This document shows positions 10,320 through 22,349 of a stretch of DNA of 64,000 nucleotides, piece by piece; within the stretch, counting starts at the first letter, position 1, and the number at the start of each line of letters is the position of its first letter. Position numbers and translations under genes: made by a program. The DNA lies in contig NC_092344.1 of the NCBI RefSeq assembly GCF_963676685.1, forward strand, positions 88,256,749-88,320,748. The letters are read 5' to 3'. The stretch is from Mytilus edulis. Lineage: Eukaryota > Mollusca > Bivalvia > Mytilida > Mytilidae. The notes beneath the pieces are model-generated. The model worked only from the letters and a program-made list of their open reading frames with translations, did no database searches and was not told where the DNA came from.

Positions 10320-12000
10320 ATCCATAAAATTAGTACTAAAGATATAAACAGATCAAAGATTTATATCACCTTAAGTAATTTACTTTTCATAAACCAAAAT
10401 ATAATGAACTGAACTCGAAAGGCGTGTCCAGTTTAAATAACTGAAAAAAGAACTCCCCTAGTAAAAAAACCCAATCATGTACGGATGAATATACTTAGGA
10501 GAACAACATTTGCAACGGAGTTTATCTGTGACGAGTAAAATATGATATTAATACTGCTCATGCTAGTACTTCTCTTGCCTGTCATCAGGGGTCATTTATA
10601 ATTTTTTGATTGAGTTTGTCCTCCACAATCTCAAGTTTTCAGGTTAATGTTTTGTTGACTGTTATTTGTAATTTCGTCTTTTTTGCCGAGATAATTTTAA
10701 GTAGAATTGTAAAATTGAGCGCGTCAGACGAGCTTCATGTATTTCTATAGTATAAGTTCAATGTTTTGTCTGTTTATTACTACACTTGGGACTAATGTGA
10801 TTTTTAAAGATTTTGTTTTTATAATCGATGGTTTACAAGAAACTAAAAAGTAACATTCTCCGAAGCAATGAAGATAAATTACTTTGATTTAACTTTCATT
10901 TAGAAATTAAGTTTTAATTTCAATAAAGGATAAAGTTCGTTTCAACTTTCTACTGATACAATTTATTAATTTGACGAACTACTTTCCGCTCTAAAAAAAG
11001 TATCCGTTGAATAACATTAGAGCTTCCGTCGAGCATGCAATACATGTAATCAAATCAAATATCGGCCAGCAAAAGTAATCCTTTTTTTAGGACAGTATGT
11101 TATCAAGATAAACATATAGTACATGAATATTTTATCATTTCTATCTCCATTTCTGTTTCTGCTATCCTTTTATAAGATTTATAAAGCTCGAAATGTTTAT
11201 AATGTCCATTCATATGAAAGACTTCGTTAGCGAAATATGCAATGAAGCTTCATATTATATTCTTTTATGCATACTAGTGATAAAGGTTCTTAATTACCTT
11301 TTATCACCTGTTATCCACATATGAATTTGGTAAAAATACCTTTGAGAATGAAATCTAATTCATTTTTATCTAAAATATTCATATTAAATTATTATTTTAA
11401 TGATTTGATATATTTTGATTATCCTCATCCTGTTTGACAATAATTTTAAAATATGTTCTGCTGTCGTAGTAGAGAAAGGTTTTGGGGTGTTAAATCTATG
11501 AAAGAAATTGTTGATGAATTACTTCACATAGTCAGGACTATAACTACTTTTTCCATGTCACGAATTATGTAATCAAGCTTTGAAAGCTTTTACCAAAAAA
11601 ACAATCTGCATTTTAGGGGTTCCTGGTGATGCTTTATCTTGATATTTATTACCATCGAACGTTAAAAGTAGAATGTCACAAACTTTCCATAATAGGAGGA
11701 ATTTGATTCTTTAAAACGACTTATCATATCCGGATAAGTAAACATGCACTTTATATGTCTTTTTACTAGTATGTCCATTTCGGTCATATGCCTCTTGAAA
11801 TGGATCTGTACATGTGTATTTAGTTTGGTTTTTTTTTGTGTGTTTCCAGATAAGCGCCTTGGATGCATGCAATTTTTATGGTGTTATTTTCGTTTTGTAA
11901 GCCCTCGTATTAATATTTTGATTTGTACTTTATGGGAAGGTGTGTATATTTATTAATCTATGAAGTATAATTTCTTAACTTTGGTTGCTGGGTCTTAATT
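10320..12000. other. Intergenic, no supported gene
   Basis: Small open frames near 11662-11956 overlap one another on opposite strands and show no splice context or protein signature. A 'tatccggataagtaaa' motif at about 11728 recurs at about 1166 and suggests another low-copy repeat. No function is proposed. Confidence 0.45.
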
Positions 12001-12430
12001 ATCGTAACGTTAACTATCGTATCTGTTTAATTGCTCAAACAATTTTGTCAGAATAACGGAACTTTCATACAAGTGGGATATTAAGCAAGATACAAAACCA
12101 ATTTTAACCCACCATTTTATTCATATTTACTATAAACAACAATAACAAAAATGTACTTGTTTGATTTAAATATATTTGTGTCTGAACTATCAAATTTAGT
12201 TATGTTGAACAAATTTATGTTTATGGTGCATGTTTTCGTAATTTTGGTACCAATTATTGTCACGTTTATAACTAATGTTTGTTTGGTTTGCTCAAACACT
12301 TTTGTACCAATTATGGAACTATCATAAAAGTGAGAGATTTAGCTAGATATAAAACGAAATTTTAAACAACTATTTTTCTACAAAAATGCATGTTCCAGGT
12401 CAGGAATATCACAGTTGTTGTCCTGTCGTT
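12000..12430 (+). repeat. Two diverged copies of the 5' part of repeat R3
   Basis: Two similar blocks near 12000-12118 and 12258-12424 share 'gctcaaaca.ttttgt', 'ggaact.tcata.aagtg' and 'agatataaaac.aa'. The same order occurs at 60500-60660 ('acaagtgagaggtttag', 'gctataaaaccaggttcaa', 'atatgacagttgttatcc'). The second block continues into the 'aatatcacagttgttgtcc' segment of R3. Confidence 0.55.
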
Positions 12431-13930
12431 GCATTGGTTTTGTCAGTTGTAATGGGCATTATGAAATTTTCTTGGAGTTAATTATTTTTATTCAGACTTT
12501 TTTTTAAGCTAAAAGAAAATGGACACAGTTGAAATGAGTATTTTTTCATAGAGAATAATACGTCAGTTCTTTCAAAAAAAAATAACATTTTGCCTGAGTA
12601 GACCAGAAAAAACTAAATGTGTCGATTTTTGTCTTTTCACACTAAGTAAGCCTTATACCAAACGAATCTCACATTCCATTTGTTAGATTTTTACTTCTAA
12701 GTAAAATAGTATTGTTTATTAGTACTATCCAACTAGAAGGTGTTGGGTTATAAATCAAAAAAGTAGTCAATAGAGGAAAAATTTGAGTTTCGTTATTGTT
12801 TCAGACGTCACTATTTATATAAAAATCACGAAAATGCATCACTGTTAAGGATTTAAAAAAATAAAATAAATATCAAAATAGATGATGTTAAATAAAAACA
12901 AGAGAATAATTCTCTTCTACGTCGGCTTAACCTTATTTGTCTCGCTAGAATTGGTCGTCGTTCTTTCATGAAAGTCTCGAAGAAAATGACAACAAAAATA
13001 ATTGATCGAACTAACGGCCAGATTCTCACTGTTCAATAATTATTTAAACCGATTTATTTGAAATCATGTAAAAGTTGCATAAATGGCAGAGGTTTCGTTC
13101 TGGATTTGTTAAGACAGGATGCTAATCTGAATAAAAACAGTCTCATTAGTCTGTGTCCTTTGGCCTCTGGTGGATATAGTTGTCTCATTTGAAATCATAC
13201 TACATAAACTTGTTTTAATACTTTAGAAGTTTTAAGTAATAAAACTGATAAATAGTACTGTAGCGTGTATACCGAGTAGAATTATAACGTATATCTTTTA
13301 TAATATTGTTTTAAATAATTCACAATTTGATTGAATTAAAAGATAGGGTTAAGAATTAATCGATAGTCGTTTTCCTTTTCATTGTGCATAGTGTACCACG
13401 CCCTGCTTATTGAGATAATGAATATTTCTATTGTCAACAAATAACAACAAAATTGCAGCAGTCGACGTGAGAATACCTGCTTTTTATTATAAAGATATAA
13501 GAAGACGAATTATCATGCGTTGTTAAAATCTTGTTTTTTTTTAAATTTTATTTCAGATGAGAGCTGATTAACTCTGATCTTTTAAATCCAGAAATACTTT
13601 AAAACTGTTTACTCCCGTAGTGTTTAACCATTTGTTAAGTAATAACAAAAACGCTACTTAAGAACATCTGCATAATTTTAAATCTCGATTTTTCTCTATA
13701 ATAATTTATATCAAAACTTTTCAACCTTTTATACCACATTTCCCCATGTGAAATTGAAAAATTGTCTAAAAGAAATAATCCACTTTGCTTTTTAATATAG
13801 GAATGAAAGCTTGCGCTATAGATGTATTGCTTTGATGCCTTACGGCATATTTTGTTAATAGTGAAACAAAAATATTAAACATGGTATACCGAGGAACAAG
13901 TGATCAGTGTATGCCTTAGTTTCTTCTTAA
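12430..13930. other. Intergenic, nothing recognised
   Basis: AT-rich sequence with short homopolymer runs. No repeat shared with the rest of the window and no coding signal were noticed. Confidence 0.4.
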
Positions 13931-13933
13931 AAC

Positions 13934-14690
13934 ATATTTGTTGATTTAAAGTAGGCCTTTCAACACATTTTCTACAATTCCTTTGGGAAAGGACTGTACG
14001 TCTCTCCTGCGTACCTCTTCTTATTTTTCATATGAGTTAGAGTTCCTTCAAATACTTGTCAAATGATGAAAAAAGCTAGATCATTTAATTTCTATTTCAG
14101 ATATATTGATGATGCTTTATTTAATATTTGTTGATTTGAGGTAGACCTTTTCAACACCTTTTCTATAATTCCTATGGGAAAGGACTGTACGTCTCTCCTG
14201 CTTACCTCTTCTCTTTTTTCATATGAGATAGAGTTCCTTCAAATACTTGTCAAATGATGAAGGAAGCTAGATCATTTAATTTTTATTTCAGATATATTGA
14301 TGATGCTCTATTCAATATTTGTTGATTTGAGGTAGACCTTTTCAACACCTTTTCTACAATTCCTATGGGAAAGGACTGTACGTCTCTCCTGCTTACCTCT
14401 TCTCTTTTTTCATATGAGTTAGAGTTCCTTCAAATACTTGTCAAATGATGAAAGAAGCTAGATCATTCAATTTCTATTTCAGATATATTGATGATGCTCT
14501 ATTTTATATTTGTTGATTTGAGGTAGACCTTTTCAACACCTTTTCTACTATTCCTATGGGAAAGGACTGTGCGTCTCAACTGCTAACCTCTTCTTTTTTC
14601 CATACGAGTCGGAATTCCTTCAAATACTTGTCAAATGATGAAAGAAGCAAGATCATTCAATTTCTATTTCAGATATATTGATGATGCCTT
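13934..14690 (+). repeat. Four tandem ~190-bp copies of a Penelope-like RT fragment
   Basis: Units start at 13934, 14124, 14315 and 14506 (190-191 bp spacing). Conceptual translation of each gives IPMGKDCTSLL, then FSYELEFLQILVK, then after a frameshift FRYIDDA. These correspond to the PMGTNCAPLL, YE-EF and FRYIDD blocks of Penelope-like element reverse transcriptase, where YIDD is the catalytic motif. Every unit has stops or frameshifts, so none is functional. A satellite-like amplification of a piece of RT is unusual. The RT identity is from family knowledge; the tandem structure is directly visible. Confidence 0.8.
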
Positions 14691-15130
14691 TTCCATTATA
14701 AACAATCCACACTTTTCTAATTGTGTTCCATTAGTATGTTCGTCAGAACTAGAAATTGAAAAAAAACAATGGACTCAACCGCCTAATTTCTAGACGTATA
14801 CCTCGCATTTGACATAAACAGTCATCTCAGTAACAGAATATATGACAAACTAGATGATTTAATCTTGAAATTATCAATTACCATCACTTTAGCAGCAATA
14901 TACAATTTCACCTACATATGAGCTATTCATTTACAATTAATCATTCGGTTTTCAACAGCTTGCAGCTGCCATTTAGACTATATAAAACGTCACCAGGGTC
15001 TAAGCAGAAAGTTGATGAACCAGGGTTATGCCAAAAACGTCTTATTGATAAATGTCCCGTATCAACATCAAAACTAGTTCATGATGGTATTGCAGTAGAG
15101 ATTATAGATACTGACATGTTTAGCATATTT
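14660..15130 (+). pseudogene. Penelope-like reverse transcriptase, C-terminal half, decayed
   Basis: This continues directly from the last tandem unit. Across frames one reads YIDDAFSIINNPHFSNC, FLDVYLAFDINSHLSNRIYD, and DYIKRHQGLSRKLMNQGYAK. These follow the order expected after the YIDD motif in Penelope-like RTs (LD-L motif, KLYDKRDDF region, then the SRKLLNQGY block). Multiple frameshifts and stops are present. The frame is cut at about 15131 by the left end of the inverted-repeat element. Confidence 0.72.
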
Positions 15131-17091
15131 GTAGGACTCGGAACCGCGATGGTACTACGCTGAAGTGCGATGGTTAACACGCTGAAGTGCGATGGTAACA
15201 TTGTGACGTTAACTTGTTGATATTTACGCTGAAGTGCAATGGTGGTTACGCTGTAGTGCTATGGCCAACTTAAGACTGAGTAAAAGCAAAATGCACATGG
15301 GCTTTTGTAATAAAATAACGCCATTAATATTTGGCTGCTAGCCTCTTATTTGGAAGATGTTTTAACTTCTGTTTAGATCAAACCAAAGACTTTTATTTTT
15401 GTTTTTGTTTAATCTAATTTTCCAAGTCTCAAATTATTCTTTTCGCACGCAAGAGTATGGAATAAGGTGTTCAAAGGAGAAATAAAAAAAAAAGATTTAG
15501 CGTGTTGGTCTTTATAATAGTACTAAGAAGTGTCCATCTCATTTACTTAAATATTATGATAAACAATTTATATTTACATGTTTTACCTTGAATGTCGGAA
15601 CAGTATCAACGAAGTATCAGACAAGTAAATTTATGCTGTACTAATAGCGAAGCTTGTCAATTATTTCACGAAAAAGAAAAAAAATGACAATGATAAATTG
15701 GGAAGTACACGTAGGATTTAGTGAGGTTAATTTCTGTCTTCTTCTTCTACCATATAGTGACCGCCTTCAACAAATTGAAGATTATGTCACAGGAGGAAAC
15801 TTACAACAAGACATAGATTGAAAAAAATGTACAAGTTTAAAAAAAAAAAAATATGAAAAATGAAAAAATATAAAATGTTTTGTATAATAAAGTAAGATGT
15901 TGTAATTAATATTGATGCTTTGAGATTGAAGATTTGAAAGAGTCTACTGAAGTGCAATTTACAATGTTATCTGGTAGTTTGTTCCAGTCGGTAATAGTTC
16001 TTGGAAAATATGATTCTTTTCTGTACTGTGTTTTGCAGGATGGAATTTGGAAGCTGTTCGAATTAGAATGTCTTGTTTGTCTTTTTTGAGGAATTAATTT
16101 ATTATTTTTAGGGATTGCAACCTTTTCGTGTTCAATTTTGTAAAGCATTACCAATCTGGAGTCTTTTCTTCTGTCAGAGAGACTGCGCCATTCAAGATGT
16201 TGTAACATGTTACCAACGCTTGAGGTGTTTCTGTATTTGTTGGTAACAAAACGTGCAGCCCTCCTTTGAACTTTTTCAATGCTATCTATGTCTTGTTGTA
16301 AGTATGGATCCCAAACAGAGCAAGCATACTCTAGTGATTGTCTTACTAGGGACTTATATGCTTGCTCTTTAATGGATGTTGAACTTATGTTCAGGTTCCT
16401 CCTTAGAAAGCCTAGTGTGCTATTAGCTTTCTTGCATATGTTGTTAATATGCACATCCCATTTAATGTCTGACATGTTTTAGACTGAAACCATAAAAAAA
16501 CAAGAGCGACGGTGTTCTTTTCAAAACAAAACAAACATACTCGGGTATAAAACAACATTATATGAACTTGATATAGCAAAATCATTCATTGAAACATTAC
16601 TAATAATATCATATTTTTTTAAAATTTTTAAATTGCCCACATAAAATCATGTGACGCTTACCGTAGGATAAATTAAGATTAATATTTAGATTAGTATACT
16701 GTATTTATCGTACAAAAAGTCTGCGGCATAATTCAGAATACTGGTTAGCCCATTTGGTGACCAAGTTCATCTTTCAGCCGCTTTGCTGCCTAAAATGGTT
16801 TAACATATTTTTTTATAACCTCAACATGTAATGCTTAAAACTGTTCGGGACTTGAATTGTTTGTTTGTTTCTTATTTCCTTGCTTTTCTTTGTTAACATG
16901 ACACCTTCATCTACAAAACCCTATTTTCCTGCCTGCGAATCCATGTTGTATTTTGAAAACGCCATATTATTCAAACGTCACACACAAAACCATCGCACTT
17001 CAGCGAAAGGACCATCGTACTTCGGCGTAGACCATCGCACTTCAGCGTGACCATCGCACTTCAGCGTCCCCATCGCACCTCCGAGTCCTAC
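15131..17091. mobile_element. DNA transposon-like element with inverted subterminal motif arrays
   Basis: Both ends read GTAGGACTCGG facing outward (15131-15141; 17081-17091). Each is followed inward by repeated 17-bp motifs, CGCTGAAGTGCGATGGT. On the left the motifs are near 15158, 15180, 15227 and 15249, plus a partial at 15144. On the right, inverted, they are at 17050-17066, 17031-17047, 17011-17027 and 16989-17005, plus a partial at 17070. A 'gtgacgtt' block occurs inside both arrays. No transposase is seen. The interior holds a LINE fragment and AT-rich DNA. Arrays of short subterminal repeats resemble transposase-binding sites of hAT- or P-type elements, but the superfamily cannot be named. 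The flanks 'catattt' and 'atatta' do not give a clean target duplication. Confidence 0.75.
15740..16475 (-). pseudogene. 5'-truncated LINE (jockey/CR1-like) reverse transcriptase C-terminus
   Basis: An uninterrupted 189-codon frame (16475-15906, minus) encodes the domain downstream of non-LTR reverse transcriptase. Signatures are SDIKWDVHINNICKKANSTL, LGFLRRNL, LEYACSVWDP, IEKVQRRAARFV, LEWRSLSDRRKDSRL and TITDWNKLPDNIV, as in jockey- and CR1-clade LINE proteins. RT motifs and endonuclease are absent, and a stop lies just upstream of the first Met, so this is a 5'-truncated copy and not a gene. A 3' UTR with A/T runs extends to about 15740 and ends in a GAAGAAGAAG tail. The intact frame suggests fairly recent insertion into the surrounding inverted-repeat element. 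Confidence 0.85.
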
Positions 17092-17099
17092 ATATTAAT

Positions 17100-18430
17100 T
17101 ACGTGGTTCTTTTCATTTATCTTTGTATATTTTTAATCTTTACTTTTTAGTCTATTTTTAGTAATATCCTATTGTCGTGGCTTCGCTATTTATGCATCCC
17201 GCCAGTATCTTATTGTGCTAGTTTCATTTTCTGTATTCTGTTCTTTCATTATTACTTATGTGCTTTAGAATGAGTCTTTAAGCCATTTTGTTTTTCGCTG
17301 ACATAGATGTTTGTTTTTAGATTGATTAAACACAAGACTAGAACAAATAATTGTATTCCATTACGTTTTATTTTTCATCTTTGTAATTTATAATTTGTAA
17401 TTTGTTACTATTCTTATGCTAATAACAGATAAACTTTAACAAATAAAACTGTGTAGTACTAATTTTGGTTGAGAACTCCTTTACAAGGCATGTTCAGATT
17501 TCCATGAATTTGTTAAAAAATCATTAGCATTATATAAAATAGTTTTTGTGCTTTCAAATTTGATTCTGACACCGACACAAAACCAGAAATACGCACGACC
17601 CTCCCACCGTCAGTGATAGGTTAGGGGACAAATCTTAGCATATTCAGTCGTTACAATCTCTAACAATAAAAAAAAAAAAAGAATTATTAGAATACATATG
17701 TATGTACGGTATATCTTAAAAACAATGTCATGGTGTCTTGTCAAAAAGTAGTGTTTGCTGACCTAGGTTTACATTTGATTCTGTTTACTTGTTTTGTTTC
17801 GGAAATCTCAATGTCATTAAGTGGGGTATTTGTTCCTGAGCGGAAATTACTTTTTAGTTAAATGGAGAAATTTGTATCCGTTGAAACAAAAACGCAGTTT
17901 ATCATACATTTAAGATTGATTGAGAGCTAATTTATTTTTGTATTCCGGAAAATGTTACTTTTATGTTTTCTTGTAAATCTTAGGAGACTAAAAGATATCA
18001 CAAAACGTACAATAGGTCATCTTACAAACAGAAAAAAAATAGAACCATAATACAAATAATAATAACAATAAATGTATGAATACAAATTGGTATAAAATTA
18101 TAGTTGATTAAACCATCGATTTGAACTTGTCAACATTTCAAACAAAGATATTCACTAACTGAAACGAAAATAATCAAACAAAGCCTGTTGATCATGATAG
18201 CACAGACTTTTAAAAATAATATTGAAAATAAAAATAAAATAACATTCTCAATCTGTAAATTTAGATAAATTTACCATTCAAGAATATAGTGACATTTTCA
18301 ATTTTAAACTGTTCACAATAGAACATACATGTGTTTCCTTTGCCTTCTTGTAGTAATCCTGTGTGTGGGTGTGTGGAGGGAGGGGATAACATAAGAAGAC
18401 CTGACCATTGAGTTTTTATACAATTTTCAG
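17100..18430. other. Intergenic, no gene seen
   Basis: AT-rich. A short block at about 17575-17640 ('gaccctcccaccgtcagt...gataggttagg') faintly resembles, in part, the region upstream of the mytilin TATA box, but the match is too short to call. No exon is supported. Confidence 0.35.
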
Positions 18431-18439
18431 ATAAAATTC

Positions 18440-18640
18440 ACTTGCACTTTCAGATATATTGATGATGTCCTGTCACACAATACCCCAAATTTCACTGAAT
18501 TTTTGATTTTCATTTACCCCAGTGAACTCTTCAGTATGAACACAGAAAGACGACTTAAAACTAGAATAATTCCCATTTCTTGACAGTAACATACCCTCTG
18601 TCCAATCGAATGGTGTTTATACGTTATGATTGTGTATTTG
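18440..18640 (+). pseudogene. Penelope-like RT fragment (YIDD region)
   Basis: Translation gives FRYIDDVLSHNTPNFTEF then IYPSELFSMNTERRLKTRI before stops. This matches the catalytic YIDD motif and the following NN-F-YPxELEI block of Penelope-like reverse transcriptases. It is short and broken. Confidence 0.6.
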
Positions 18641-19194
18641 TGTATGTTCACTTTTAACGGACTGCATTAGCAGGGCTGTGCTCCTTATACCGTTAGAGTT
18701 ACGAGAATGAATGGCCCAAATATATACTACAAAAATGTAAGTGTTGTGGTCACTATACCATGACCAATTGGTTGACCATTACTTTTTGTATGTATCTCAA
18801 CTCAATACAGTCATCATGATGTAGTCATGTTATCGCAGTCTTAAGATATTTAGATGTTGGAATTGTCGTCTTATCTGTAATTTAACTGACTGTGTGCTAT
18901 TCCGGAATGTGACATTGTATCTCAATGGATTCGCATGACAGGTGATGCATAAATCAAGAAACGCTTACCCTGTTAACGCATCGGGCTTGTTCCTTTTGAA
19001 GTTCATACTGCCACTTCTGTTTTTGTTTGTTACCTTGGTGGATAATATTAATAATATTCCAGAATATTTCTTCCTTTTGGAACTTATATTATGAAGGAAC
19101 TTCTATTCCGTGACAGTGTCTCTTCATAATTAATTTATGAGAAATGAACATCGGTGAACAACTGGTGCCTTTAACTCGTGTAGACGAACGCGCA

Positions 19195-19310
19195 ACTGTC
19201 GAATTAAACTATATAACGAGTTTTTGTTTAAAACCAACAAGGATATGCCATTGTTGGTGGATGTCTTTTTTTCCACTAGAGTATCACCAGCCCAATAATT
19301 AGAGCTGTAG
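19195..19310 (+). repeat. Retrozyme body fragment
   Basis: The stretch 'gccattgttggtggatgtc' followed by 'agtatcaccagcccaataat' corresponds to the conserved centre of the retrozyme unit at 5050-5110. No hammerhead lies nearby. Confidence 0.5.
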
Positions 19311-19399
19311 TTGGAATTCAACTTTTTTTTTATTGATTTTTGTTTTTGATTCCAGCGACCTTGAAGCTGACAAATAAAGTTAAGAATGGGAATAGGTAA

Positions 19400-19780
19400 T
19401 ATGTTAAAGAAACAACGACCCGACAAAAGCAGAAAACAGCCAAAGGTCACCAATGGGTCTTCAAAACAGGGAGAAAATCCAGCACCATGAGGTGGGCTTC
19501 AGCCGGCTCTTAAACACAATGTATACTAGTTCTGGAAAAATGGTCGTCAGATTAAACTCCAAAACATATAAAAAAACTAAATTAAAAAAAATTAAAAGAT
19601 CAATAAAGGCCATAGGCTCCTGACTTGGGGTAGCCACAAACTTGCGCTGTTGTTAAACATGTTTAGAGGTGTCACAAATACATATAAGATTAACAAAGTC
19701 AAGAGGATCCTTATTTGGGACATGCGCAAAATTGCGGCGGAATTAAACATGTTTTGATATTTGTGAGATCTGAATCATCC
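19400..19780 (+). repeat. Dispersed repeats R7 and R4
   Basis: 19405-19520 ('caacgacccgacaaaagcag', 'caccaatgggtcttcaaaa', 'cttcagccggctcttaaa') is similar to 50390-50510. 19610-19760 carries an R4-type block ('ctcctgacttggggtagcc', 'gttaaacatgttt') present twice in diverged form and again at 43890-44000 and 56940-57060. No coding potential. Confidence 0.55.
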
Positions 19781-19789
19781 CCTATACAT

Positions 19790-21400
19790 CTAGCCAATGT
19801 AGAATAAACAAATAAATAGCAATAATCACAGTAAAGTCTGTTTGAGAGAAATATGAGTCCGATTTCAGAAAAAAAACCATTCATCTTGCATCTTAAATAA
19901 GTTGTTTTGTATTGGTTTTAAATTTTACTTGTACAATTCGTTGTCATGAGTATGGAACTGAAACTCGTATATTAGTAGTCAAAGAAAATATTTGTTAGAA
20001 CCCATTCACGAGTCAAATTATGTCAACAAAAATTTACTCACACAGTTATACCACGATTTTAGTGTGCATAGCACTTTAACTGGAACAACGTTTTCCTTAT
20101 TATTATATACCCACAAGCCAAATACAATGAAACGTTGGGTACGTGAATTTGAAAATGTCTACAGTAAACAGCACAGCAAACACTTTTAAAGCAAACTTTG
20201 CATTAGAAACTAGTATCTGTGTCAATCTTTTTTCAAAATGTATGACCCCCATTTTATAAACTAAGTATTGGGCTTCTTTCACTTTTAGTCTCAAGAATAC
20301 AGGTCTGATGTCTGGAAAAACACATGTCACAAACTTCTTTATATCATAATTATCGGTCTCTTTGCGACTAAGGAATTTTGATTGTCCCTTTGGTATTTGT
20401 CGCATTTTTTCGTGGCGCCCATGTATTGATATGTTATGTGTAAATAACTGTATCTATAATTGTCTGATAAATAGTAGCATAAGTTATATTTCTAGACTGA
20501 ACTTCTTAGAGCTTGACATTGTATTGATAACTGCTTACTGTTGAAAGCCTTTGAATGACTCATTGATGACCGTTGTTTATTTTCTCGCCCGGTTTCTGTT
20601 TCAGTGACTTATAGCCCACATGACATTTTATTTTTTAATTAGACAAAACTTATTGTATTCAAATTGGTTTTCTTTTTTATAATACTATAAATATTACTTC
20701 TGCTGACCTGACTATCTTTACATTGTGGACGGAAACTTTGATATTACTGAACGGATATGTTTTTTTCTGTGGCTTTTGACAACGGAAAACAATGTTTTGC
20801 TGTACTATTCAATTGCTTCCTTCGAAAATCAATACGAAGTTTAACATATATAGGAGAGTAACATCTTACAATTGATTATTGGTCACATGACGGAAAAGAT
20901 AATGTTTTAGCCAATTAAACACCTCAGTAAATGGAGAAAAAAAAGCGTCAAGTTAGAAAGTTAGTTTGATTCTAGCAAATGAGTTATTTGTAAATTTAAA
21001 ATTATACAATAAAAAATCTTTTATCTTATTACAATTTGTATGTTCCATGTTACCTATCTGGTGGTTTCATGCTTTCTAAAGGGCACTCCCGTGTGGGATT
21101 TAAAACTTAAATATAAAATTACTTGTTCAGTAACAACATTTAACTATTGAAATGTCTTTATAAATGTATAAATCACATCATTGTTACTTCAATAACAATA
21201 GGAGTGAAAAGTAAAAGGTTTTTTAAGACACTATATGTCCCTGTGGTGTCATGTTTCAGCCAAAAGATATGTTATATATTGTTTATGATAAATCTAGAAC
21301 AAATTGTTGTAATAAATTCGTTTTTTAGTCTACAATTATATTTTTGCTACAGTTTTAACATATGCTTTTCAGCTTTGTACTTTATTTTGTCTTTTTAACT
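19790..21400. other. Intergenic, no gene seen
   Basis: Short frames near 19992-20544 overlap each other on both strands and have no recognised product. Nothing repetitive was recognised before the retrozyme array begins near 21405. Confidence 0.4.
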
Positions 21401-21415
21401 ATTTTTTTTATTCGA

Positions 21416-21459
21416 GCGTCACTGATAAGTCTTTTGTAGACGGAACGCGCGTCTGGTGC
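21416..21459 (+). ncRNA. Hammerhead ribozyme remnant
   Basis: GCGTCA, CTGATAA (core G to A), stem II GTCT-TTTGT-AGAC kept, GGAA instead of GAAA, cleavage triplet GTC, TGGTGC. Two core substitutions predict loss of activity. Confidence 0.7.
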
Positions 21460-21784
21460 AAATACAAAATTTCAATCCTGGTATCTATCATGAGTTACCA
21501 TATAACCATTGGGTCGATGCCACTGCTTGTGGAGTTTTTATTCCCCGAGGGTATCACCAGCCAAGTAGTCATCACTTCCATGTTGACATTAAATATCATT
21601 GATAAGGTCATTATTATAAATGAACTGTTTACAAAACATTGAATTTTTGAAATACCAAGGCTTTTTTTTTTTACCTCAGAAATATATTACCGTACCTATA
21701 TTTGGCAAAACCTTCAGGAAATTTTTGTCCTCAATGCTCTTCAGCTTCGAACTTTACTTAGCTATTTTGTTTTAACTTGTCAGG

Positions 21785-21832
21785 ATTCGAGCTTCATTGG
21801 GCAGTCTTTTATAGACAAAACGCGTGTCTGGA
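21785..21832 (+). ncRNA. Hammerhead ribozyme remnant, strongly decayed
   Basis: This lies at the position expected for the second unit of the array. The core CTGATGAG has become CATTGGGCAG. Stem II is GTCTT-TTATA-GAC-like and the GAAA position reads AAAA, while the GTC cleavage triplet and following TGGAGC remain. Inactive. Confidence 0.55.
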
Positions 21833-21958
21833 GCAAATACAAAATTTAAATCCTGGTATCTATGATGTGTTTATTTACAACCACTGAGTCGATGCCACTG
21901 CTGGTGGAGTTTTTCCACCCAAGGGTATCACCAGCTTACTTGACATGAAATATCATTG

Positions 21959-22133
21959 TTCAACTTGTTGCCTTTTGATGGCTGTTGTTCGTGTGTTTCT
22001 TTGTCAATTGTATTCTCCAATTTATTTATATTGCAGTGTTGAGTTGTCATCTTAATGTTATACCCCGATTTTGTTTTTTGTCCATGGATTTATGAGTTTG
22101 AACATCGGTATACTAGTACTGTTGCCTTAATTG
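21959..22133 (+). mobile_element. 175-bp insertion (R6) inside a retrozyme unit
   Basis: It interrupts the retrozyme body after '...tatcATTG' and ends in '...taATTG' before the body resumes with 'acatggtcat'. The duplicated ATTG may be a 4-bp target-site duplication. The inserted sequence ('accccgattttgttttttg', 'gagtttgaacatcggtatac', 'ctgttgcctt') is shared with the inside of the MITE at 55549-56026. Confidence 0.6.
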
Positions 22134-22305
22134 ACATGGTCATAATTATAAATGAACTGTTAACAAAAATTTGAATTTTTGAAATACTAAGGCTTTTCTA
22201 CCTTATGAATAGATTACCTTAGCGGTATTTTGCAAAACCTTTAGAAAATGTTTGCCCTCTTCAACTTCGTTCTTAAATTGGTCTTTTTAACTTGATGTGA
22301 TTTGA

Positions 22306-22349
22306 GCGTCACTGATGAGTCTTTTGTAGATGGGACGCGTGTCTGGCGC
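22306..22349 (+). ncRNA. Hammerhead ribozyme remnant
   Basis: GCGTCA, CTGATGA intact, stem II GTCT-TTTGT-AGAT (one G-U), GGGA instead of GAAA, triplet GTC, TGGCGC. The loss of the conserved adenosines makes activity unlikely. Confidence 0.7.
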
